NCBI GenBank assembly: GCA_035760705.1
Contig: DASTSL010000060.1
Span: 1 to 6,142, forward strand
Reading direction: 5' to 3'
Origin: Allomeiothermus sp035760705
GTDB lineage: Bacteria > Deinococcota > Deinococci > Deinococcales > Thermaceae
DNA length: 6,142 bases
Shown here: one piece after another, positions 1-6,142 of the stretch
How the letters are laid out: each line of letters starts with the position of its first letter
How positions within the stretch are numbered: the stretch's first letter is position 1
Notes under the pieces: model-generated
Told to the model about the DNA's origin: nothing
What the model saw: the letters and a program-made list of their open reading frames with translations, nothing else
Databases searched by the model: none
Translations under genes and position numbers: made by a program

Positions 1-1
1 G

Positions 2-217
2 CCCGGCGAGGAAGCCCTGCGCACCCTGCGGGCCTGGGTGGGCCGCTACCAGGGGCAGTGGGACGGGGTGCTGGCGGTCAAGCGCGAGGGCTTGGGGCAG
101 CGGCTCATCCTCACCGCCTGGAACAAGATCCTGCGGCTGGATCGCTTCGACCCGGCGGTCGCGGCAGCCTTCGTGGACAAATACCGGGGCCGGGGGCCGG
201 AGAAGCCGGTGCGTTGA
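2..217 (+). CDS. 3' end of an unrecognised protein (partial)
   Basis: This is an open frame running in from the left edge, with 71 complete codons before TGA at 215-217. The translated tail is rich in Arg, Leu, Ala and Trp. It contains the segments AWVGRYQGQW and LTAWNKILRLDRFDP and ends in the basic stretch KYRGRGPEKPVR. Third codon positions are almost all G or C, as in the other genes here, which supports real coding. No start codon, signal peptide or membrane segment is visible, and I recognise no family. It is followed by about 200 bp of intergenic DNA with a new promoter, so it probably belongs to a separate upstream transcript and need not be related to copper. Confidence 0.75.
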   Translation, partial: PGEEALRTLRAWVGRYQGQWDGVLAVKREGLGQRLILTAWNKILRLDRFDPAVAAAFVDKYRGRGPEKPVR

Positions 218-331
218 ATTGGGACACACGGCGTCTGCAAAGTAGGGATCTCGAATCCACCGCAGTACCGGTTATCCTCGAGTTGACAACCCCCGACTCG
301 GGCTCGTCTTCCCCAACAGGGCTGTAAACCC

Positions 332-350
332 ACCCCACCCCGGGTGGGGT
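332..350. promoter_or_regulatory. 19-bp G/C palindrome, candidate CsoR operator
   Basis: ACCCCACCC and GGGTGGGGT form perfect 9-bp arms around a single central C. The last base is the first T of the copZ -35 box (350-355). A G/C-rich dyad of C-runs and G-runs placed at the promoter of a csoR-containing operon is the known form of CsoR operators. Repression by occlusion of the -35 is inferred. As RNA the same bases could form an 8-bp stem with a 3-nt loop followed by a broken T-rich run (350-361), so it could also help terminate the upstream gene. Confidence 0.5.
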
Positions 351-378
351 TGACTTTTGTTCGCTGGGGGATTAGGGT
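350..378 (+). promoter_or_regulatory. candidate promoter of the copZ-csoR-copA unit
   Basis: TTGACT at 350-355 matches the -35 consensus at 5 of 6 positions. A 17-bp spacer leads to TAGGGT at 373-378, which fits the loose -10 pattern TANNNT. The expected transcription start is near 385, giving a leader of about 30 nt before copZ. G/C dyads lie on both sides (332-350 and 386-406), as expected for metal-regulated repression. TATACC at 384-389 is an alternative -10-like sequence, but it has no -35 at proper distance. Confidence 0.5.
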
Positions 379-412
379 GGAGGTATACCCCTCCCCAGGG
401 GGGGTGGAGGTA
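375..412 (+). promoter_or_regulatory. second G/C dyad flanked by 11-bp direct repeats, over the copZ ribosome binding site
   Basis: GGGTGGAGGTA occurs at 375-385 and again exactly at 402-412, 27 bp apart. Between them, a C-rich run (388-396) faces a G-run (398-404) around A397, giving an imperfect dyad of the CsoR-operator type. The downstream repeat contains the copZ Shine-Dalgarno GGAGG (406-410, 6 nt before ATG). CCTCC at 390-394 is complementary both to GGAGG at 379-383 and to the Shine-Dalgarno GGAGG. The site could therefore be a second operator, an RNA structure masking the ribosome site, or both. Which of these applies cannot be settled from the sequence. Confidence 0.4.
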
Positions 413-416
413 GGAG

Positions 417-620
417 ATGATCACCGAACTCAAGGTCGAAGGCATGAGCTGCGGGCACTGCAAGATGACCGTCGAGAAAGCTCTGAAGAACGTTCCTGGC
501 GTGGAAAAAGTCGAGGTCTTCTTGGATCAAGGCCGGGCCATCGTACAGGGGGATGCCCCACTCAGCAAGCTCGTCGAAGCAGTGGAAGAAGAAGGTTACC
601 AAGCTTCGGTGCAGGGCTAG
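417..620 (+). CDS. copZ: CopZ-type copper chaperone (HMA domain)
   Basis: This 67-aa protein is a single heavy-metal-associated domain with the beta-alpha-beta-beta-alpha-beta pattern. The metal motif GMSCGHC places Cu(I) ligands at C12 and C15. Other HMA landmarks follow: the GVEKVEV strand after helix 1, and EEEGY before the last strand. Proteins of this kind carry Cu(I) in the cytosol and hand it to the CopA ATPase and to CsoR. The length matches the family; the Thermus thermophilus homologue, also next to csoR and copA, is of similar size. The start is fixed by GGAGG at 406-410, 6 nt upstream. The gene is first in the operon and its stop codon overlaps the csoR ribosome site, suggesting translational coupling. 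Regulation by CsoR at the upstream dyads is inferred. Confidence 0.93.
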   Translation: MITELKVEGMSCGHCKMTVEKALKNVPGVEKVEVFLDQGRAIVQGDAPLSKLVEAVEEEGYQASVQG

Positions 621-627
621 GAGAACC

Positions 628-918
628 ATGGGCCTGGTGCACGAACACACGCTCCACCTCGATCCCAAGGTCCGGCAGGAGGCTCGTAACCGGCTCCTGT
701 CGGCCCGGGGCCACCTCGAGGGCATCCTCAAGATGCTCGAGGGCGAGCCCTACTGCGTGGACGTGCTCAAACAGATTAGCGCTGTCCAGGGGGCCTTGGA
801 TAAGGTGGGGGACATGGTCTTGAGGAGCCACCTCGAGCACCACGTCGCCAGCGCCGCCCAGCGCGGCGATACCCAAAAGCTGGTGGACGAGCTGATGGAG
901 GTACTGAAGTACCGCTGA
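628..918 (+). CDS. csoR: CsoR copper-sensing transcriptional repressor
   Basis: This 96-aa all-helical protein belongs to the CsoR/RcnR (DUF156) family. It shows the hallmark RLLSARGHLEGILKMLE helix, then PYCVDVLKQISAVQGAL, and a third helix carrying the other ligands. Aligned with Mycobacterium tuberculosis CsoR (offset 7), the ligands are C43, H68 and H72, with the second-shell residues Y42 and E88 kept. The usual second Cys is His, as reported for Thermus thermophilus CsoR. Family members bind operators as apo-tetramers and release DNA on binding Cu(I). The chosen start is ATG 628, because AGGAG (619-623) lies 4 nt upstream and overlaps the copZ stop. An earlier in-frame start at 553 would overlap copZ and add non-family sequence. 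The repressor probably controls its own operon. Confidence 0.93.
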   Translation: MGLVHEHTLHLDPKVRQEARNRLLSARGHLEGILKMLEGEPYCVDVLKQISAVQGALDKVGDMVLRSHLEHHVASAAQRGDTQKLVDELMEVLKYR

Positions 919-926
919 AAGCGGAG

Positions 927-978
927 AGCCAACCGCAAACGCCTAACACCTGGGGGAGATATGTCACGACGGTTGGCT
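927..978. repeat. 9-bp perfect inverted repeat between csoR and copA
   Basis: AGCCAACCG (927-935) and CGGTTGGCT (970-978) are exact reverse complements separated by 34 bases. As RNA this gives a stem-loop whose loop holds GGGGGAG (952-958) and an ATG at 961. There is no T-run after it, so it does not look like an intrinsic terminator. It could be an RNA processing or stability element between csoR and copA, or chance. Confidence 0.3.
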
Positions 979-1101
979 GAGGTAGTTAGCGGGCTGCACC
1001 GCCCAGAGCGGCTTGGATTCATACAGGGGCCGGATGCCCGTAAACTCTACATGCAAGCCAACCCAATTGCCACCAAGCTCACCGCCTTGCCCGAACCTTA
1101 A
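961..1101 (+). CDS. doubtful 46-codon ORF in the csoR-copA spacer
   Basis: ATG 961 opens a 46-codon frame ending with TAA at 1099. A G-rich ribosome-site-like run, GGGGGAG (952-958), ends only 2 nt before it. The predicted peptide is basic and soluble (it begins MSRRLAEVV and ends LTALPEP), with no Cys, no signal peptide and no recognised motif. By hand count only about 62% of third codon positions are G/C (28 of 45), well below the surrounding genes, so coding is not well supported. It may be a genuine small protein, a decayed fragment, or a chance frame in regulatory DNA. The rest of the 222-bp spacer shows no other gene. Confidence 0.25.
   Translation: MSRRLAEVVSGLHRPERLGFIQGPDARKLYMQANPIATKLTALPEP
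1018..1046 (+). promoter_or_regulatory. weak candidate internal promoter for copA
   Basis: TTCATA (1018-1023) matches the -35 consensus at 4 of 6 positions. After a 17-bp spacer comes TAAACT (1041-1046), which fits TANNNT. A start near 1053 would give copA a leader of about 90 nt. The 222-bp gap before copA, unusual in an otherwise tight operon, leaves room for such a promoter, but the match is weak. Confidence 0.2.
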
Positions 1102-1140
1102 GCTCCTGAGCTGTTGGCGGTTTGCTGTTTGCGAGAAACC

Positions 1141-3654
<2,514 letters not shown>

Positions 3655-3677
3655 GCTCTGGAACTGGGAGGAACCTT

Positions 3678-4919
3678 GTGCGTACAGCGCTGCTCTTGCT
3701 CTTCCTGGCCCTGCTGTCGGGGTGTAGCACCCTCGGCCCTGGGCCCTACCTGGAGTTGAGGCCGAAGGCCCGGTACGTCGAGGTCTACCCCTACTCCAGC
3801 ACCACGCTCGAGGTCGAGGTCCTGGGTCGCCATCTGAGCGGGCCGGTGCGCCTGAGCACCAGCGGCCTTCCCCCGGGCGTCGGCGCGGTTGTGGAGGACG
3901 GAAAGGTCGAGTTCGTCAGTGAGGCGGTCACGCCGGGTGCTTATCGCTTCAACCTCACTGCCGAGGCCCCCACCTCGAGCGCGCCGCTGGTGCGCGAGGT
4001 GCCACTGCCCATGTTCGTCCCTGCGACCGGGAACATCCTCGACCGGGCCGCCCAGCCCCTCGACGTGACCGTCAAACCCGACGATGCCCTGGCGATGGTA
4101 GCCGAGCTGACCCCTGCGGGAGGCTCGGCGGAGCTGACCGCTTCCGATGGCACCCGCTACACCCTCACGGTCCCCCCCGGTGCTCTGCTGGAAACCGCCC
4201 GGCTACGGCTCACGCCGATCATGGGGGTGGACTGGCCGGGTTTCGCGTCGGCCAGGGGGGTCCGGATCGAACCGAACGACCTGCGGCTGTGGCGTCCGGC
4301 CCGCCTCGAGCTGACCTTCGCCATGCCCCCATCCGGCGGGGGGATTTTCCGGGGATTCCAGACCGAAGCGGATGGGCGAGAGTTCTTTCTCAAGTCGGTG
4401 GCGGTGCAGGATCGCGTCCCGGCCCTCGAGGTCACGCGCGGCGGGGTCGTGGGGGTGGGCTGGGTTCGGCCCGAGGCTCTAGAGACCACGCCCGTTCCCA
4501 CCCGCCCCGAGGACTGGCGGCTCGAGCGGTTGCAACGCCTGCAACAACCCGACGAGGTGCGCCTGAGCGAACTCACCTATTCCGCGAGCCTCTCGAGCCG
4601 CTTGAACCGGCTGGGGGTGAAGCCGGATCGGATCGGGGCCCTGCTGCCCGAGGTAGCCATCTGGGACGCCGACCTGCCGACGCGGGCATGGGGTGGGGAG
4701 TTTGCAGGCAACCTGGGCCTCACCTGGGCGCTGCTCGCCGAAGCCACCATAGCGAGCGCCGAGCAGTACCGGGCCACTTGCGGCGGCGCCGACGCTCTGA
4801 TGTGGCGCGAAGAGCTGCGTCGCTGGCACCTGGGGACCGAGGCGGTTCCGGCGTGGCGGGAGGCCCTTGGGGATGACCGTGTGCGAGCGCTCGAGGCCGC
4901 CCTGGCCGCCTGCCCCTGA
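3678..4919 (+). CDS. lipoprotein with a ZU5-like beta domain, function unknown
   Basis: This 413-aa protein starts at GTG 3678 behind a strong ribosome site (GGGAGG 3666-3671, 6 nt spacing). It has a lipoprotein signal: M-R-T, a Leu-rich core, then lipobox LSGC with the lipidated Cys at C16. Residues about 25-110 look like an immunoglobulin-type beta domain (alternating hydrophobic strands, SGLPPGV). Residues about 140-215 resemble a ZU5 domain: TPAGGSAELT, then YTLTVPPGALLETARLRLTP, then VRIEPNDLRLWRPARLELTF. From about 278 on the protein is mostly helical and Arg/Leu/Glu-rich, with only two further Cys (C368, C412), possibly a disulfide. No Met/His copper motifs or catalytic residues are seen. 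It begins 23 bp after copA, so co-transcription is likely. A structural or adaptor role at the cell envelope is possible, but any link to copper rests on position alone. Confidence 0.85.
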   Translation: MRTALLLLFLALLSGCSTLGPGPYLELRPKARYVEVYPYSSTTLEVEVLGRHLSGPVRLSTSGLPPGVGAVVEDGKVEFVSEAVTPGAYRFNLTAEAPTSSAPLVREVPLPMFVPATGNILDRAAQPLDVTVKPDDALAMVAELTPAGGSAELTASDGTRYTLTVPPGALLETARLRLTPIMGVDWPGFASARGVRIEPNDLRLWRPARLELTFAMPPSGGGIFRGFQTEADGREFFLKSVAVQDRVPALEVTRGGVVGVGWVRPEALETTPVPTRPEDWRLERLQRLQQPDEVRLSELTYSASLSSRLNRLGVKPDRIGALLPEVAIWDADLPTRAWGGEFAGNLGLTWALLAEATIASAEQYRATCGGADALMWREELRRWHLGTEAVPAWREALGDDRVRALEAALAACP

Positions 4920-4927
4920 GGAGAAAG

Positions 4928-5068
4928 ATGGAAATGAGCCAGTACCTCGCCCGCCTCAAGAGCGGCAAGAACCACGCGCGCGAGCCGGGGACTTTCCTTA
5001 TGGATATGGAGTACGGGCCTACCCGCTCCGCCAGCGGGCCGAGCCGTAAAGCCGTGCTGAGCCCCTGA
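4928..5068 (+). CDS. small 46-aa protein, unrecognised
   Basis: ATG 4928 lies 8 bp after the lipoprotein stop codon. GAGGAG (4918-4923), overlapping that stop, is placed 4 nt before this ATG and 10 nt before a second in-frame ATG (4934), so either could be used. The predicted peptide begins MEMSQYLARLKSGKNHARE. It carries several basic residues, has no Cys, and has no signal peptide or membrane segment, so it should be cytoplasmic. By hand count 38 of 45 third codon positions are G/C, matching genuine genes here and unlike a random frame. The stop is 10 bp before the next gene, so it fits snugly inside the operon. I do not recognise the family and cannot propose a function. Confidence 0.6.
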   Translation: MEMSQYLARLKSGKNHAREPGTFLMDMEYGPTRSASGPSRKAVLSP

Positions 5069-5078
5069 GGTTTGGCGG

Positions 5079-5438
5079 ATGCGTCCGTTCGGCGGCATGA
5101 TCCCCCTGCTCAGGTTCACCTGGATCTGTGTGCTGCTGGCGTTGTGGCCGGGGCTGGTTCATTCCGTGGCGCTCCCTCACCTACAGGGGGGTGCCTCAAA
5201 CCTGGCGCTGCACGATCATGCTCCAGGCAGCCCACAGTTCGCTAAAGTTGACCCGCATCATCCAAGCATCCCTGACCAAGCCGACTGTCAATTCAGCGGA
5301 TCGTGCTGTGGGTTCTGGACTGGTGAAAGTCTGGATCACGCTAACGCTTCGACCCGGCTCGAGCCGGAGTGGCTTTCCGAGGCTCCCTCTCCGGTATTAC
5401 GGGTTCCCAAACCTCCTCCAAAAACCTTTTTTGTCTGA
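5079..5438 (+). CDS. small secreted His/Cys protein, putative metal-binding
   Basis: This 119-aa protein has an N-terminal signal (basic R12, hydrophobic 13-27, likely cleavage near S29), so it should be exported. The mature part has a His-rich stretch (H34, H45, H47, H60, H61) and a Cys cluster (C70, C76, C77), then H87 and a Pro-rich tail ending KPPPKTFFV. Clustered His and Cys outside the membrane, beside a copper exporter, suggest metal binding. The layout recalls small secreted proteins found in metal-resistance operons, but I cannot assign a family. ATG 5079 is chosen because GAGG (5067-5070) lies 8 nt upstream; M7 (5097) is an alternative. The GC content of third codon positions falls from about 87% in the first 30 codons to about 54% afterwards (hand count), so the mature part may be poorly constrained or of foreign origin. 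Confidence 0.65.
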   Translation: MRPFGGMIPLLRFTWICVLLALWPGLVHSVALPHLQGGASNLALHDHAPGSPQFAKVDPHHPSIPDQADCQFSGSCCGFWTGESLDHANASTRLEPEWLSEAPSPVLRVPKPPPKTFFV

Positions 5439-5444
5439 ACCGGC

Positions 5445-5462
5445 GGGCGGTTTTCACCGCTC
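5445..5462. other. small hairpin in the gap before the DUF305 gene
   Basis: GCGGT (5447-5451) pairs with ACCGC (5456-5460) around the loop TTTC, and two further outer pairs are possible (one a G-T wobble). No T-run follows, so it is not a convincing terminator. It lies 31 nt before the DUF305 start and could tune readthrough or mRNA stability. Confidence 0.25.
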
Positions 5463-5493
5463 AGGGATTTTCCTCGAGAACCCGGGAGGGAGT

Positions 5494-6069
5494 ATGCGTT
5501 CAATCAAAATCTTGGCCGTATTGTTCGGCCTCGTAGCGGGAATGGGTCTAGCCCAAATGAATCACGGAAACATGGGGATGGATGCTAGGGCGGAGCTAAG
5601 CAAGCTCTCCGGGCGGGACTTCGACATCGCCTACATGTCCATGATGATCGAGCACCACCGGGGCGCGGTGATGATGGCCCAGCAGGTGCTCAGGGTTTCC
5701 CAGGATGAGCGCATCCGGGGTGCGGCTCGAGACATCATCCGGGTGCAAAACCAGGAAATTACCCAGCTCACTGGCTGGCTGCGCTCGTGGTACGGAGTGT
5801 CCCCAAGCCAGCGCTATATGACGATGATGGGCCAGGGCATGACGCCGATGATGGACTCTTCCATGCCGGGCATGATGGGCGGCCAAAGGTCGGCGGATCG
5901 GGCCTTCTTGGAGGGCATGATTCTCCATCACCAAGACGCGGTGGACATGTCCGAGTTGTGCCTGAGAAAGGCCGCCCGCAGCGAGCTAACCCGCTTCTGC
6001 CAGGGCGTGATTGACGTGCAGACCCGCGAGATCGCCCAGTTCCGGGCCTGGCTCGAGACGCTGAAGTAG
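5494..6069 (+). CDS. secreted DUF305 protein, likely periplasmic copper binder
   Basis: This 191-aa protein has a signal peptide with likely cleavage after GLA at residue 20. It contains the two-part DUF305 signature: FDIAYMSMMIEHHRGAVMMA (residues 43-62) and MILHHQDAVDMS (142-153). Each half holds a double-His motif (H54-H55, H145-H146) with nearby Met, followed by a helix ending near QxxEIxQ and W, so the protein is an internal duplication. DUF305 members include the cyanobacterial copper-binding protein CopM, so an extracytoplasmic Cu buffer or carrier is likely. Between the halves lies a Met-rich loop (109-128, nine Met in 20 residues), a typical soft Cu(I) site. Two Cys occur (C156, C169). 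The start at 5494 is supported by GGGAGGG (5484-5490) and the signal peptide; the frame stays open upstream to 5128, but that stretch overlaps the previous gene and lacks family sequence. Confidence 0.9.
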   Translation: MRSIKILAVLFGLVAGMGLAQMNHGNMGMDARAELSKLSGRDFDIAYMSMMIEHHRGAVMMAQQVLRVSQDERIRGAARDIIRVQNQEITQLTGWLRSWYGVSPSQRYMTMMGQGMTPMMDSSMPGMMGGQRSADRAFLEGMILHHQDAVDMSELCLRKAARSELTRFCQGVIDVQTREIAQFRAWLETLK

Positions 6070-6111
6070 CACTCGGCTAGGACTCAGGCAAGAAAATCAG
6101 ACTGTCGAGAG

Positions 6112-6140
6112 GTCGGCCCTAACAGCCAGTTGGGGCCGAC
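6112..6140. terminator. candidate transcription terminator stem-loop at the window edge
   Basis: GTCGGCCC (6112-6119) and GGGCCGAC (6133-6140) form a perfect 8-bp G/C-rich stem with a 13-nt loop, 42 bp after the DUF305 stop codon. Its position fits the end of the operon. The window stops 2 bp later, so the T-run that would confirm an intrinsic terminator cannot be seen. Confidence 0.45.
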
Positions 6141-6142
6141 TC

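Noticed and set aside
225..275. tRNA-like T-arm on the minus strand (TTCGAGA loop near 254)
   Set aside because: The loop fits, but the flanking stem is only partly paired and I find no acceptor, D or anticodon arm.
292..302. CCCGA-C-TCGGG palindrome as a terminator of the upstream gene
   Set aside because: At most four pairs can form with a usable loop, and no T-run follows.
283..311. TTGACA at 283-288 as a promoter for copZ
   Set aside because: The -35 match is perfect, but nothing resembling a -10 lies 16-18 bp downstream, and the TTGACT promoter at 350-378 is better placed.
344..823. 159-codon + strand frame across copZ and csoR
   Set aside because: It overlaps two genes with clear family motifs in other frames and has a Ser/Arg-rich sequence without domains.
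5128..5493. 122-codon open extension upstream of the DUF305 start
   Set aside because: It overlaps the His/Cys gene, lacks DUF305 sequence, and would bury a good signal peptide and ribosome site that mark the start at 5494.

Overview
The window comes from a GC-rich bacterial genome, most likely a thermophile of the Deinococcota close to Meiothermus/Thermus. This is inferred from three things: the copZ-csoR-copA gene order known from Thermus thermophilus, a CsoR with the Cys-His-His metal-ligand set described for the Thermus protein, and extreme use of the hexamer CTCGAG (25 copies counted by hand, where base composition predicts about two). No taxonomic marker gene is present, so the genus is an inference.

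Layout: positions 2-217 are the 3' end of an unrecognised protein. A 199-bp intergenic region follows. It holds a -35/-10 promoter, a 19-bp G/C palindrome touching the -35, and a second G/C dyad flanked by an 11-bp direct repeat that ends on the ribosome binding site. All recognised genes from here on lie on the + strand: copZ (copper chaperone, 417-620), csoR (copper-sensing repressor, 628-918), a 222-bp spacer with a doubtful 46-codon ORF, and copA (Cu(I)-exporting P1B-type ATPase with two N-terminal HMA domains, 1141-3654). A less expected downstream block comes next: a 413-aa lipoprotein with a ZU5-like beta domain (3678-4919), a well-supported but unrecognised 46-aa protein (4928-5068), a small secreted His/Cys protein (5079-5438), and a secreted DUF305 protein with a Met-rich loop (5494-6069). 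A stem-loop at the right edge may end the transcript.

The genes read as one copper-homeostasis unit. CopZ carries cytosolic Cu(I), CsoR releases the promoter when it binds Cu(I), and CopA pumps Cu(I) outward. The DUF305 protein, and possibly the His/Cys protein and lipoprotein, would act on the far side of the membrane. Spacings downstream of copA are 23, 8, 10 and 55 bp, consistent with co-transcription. The link of the lipoprotein, the 46-aa protein and the His/Cys protein to copper is guilt by association and is the part of the window most likely to be undescribed.
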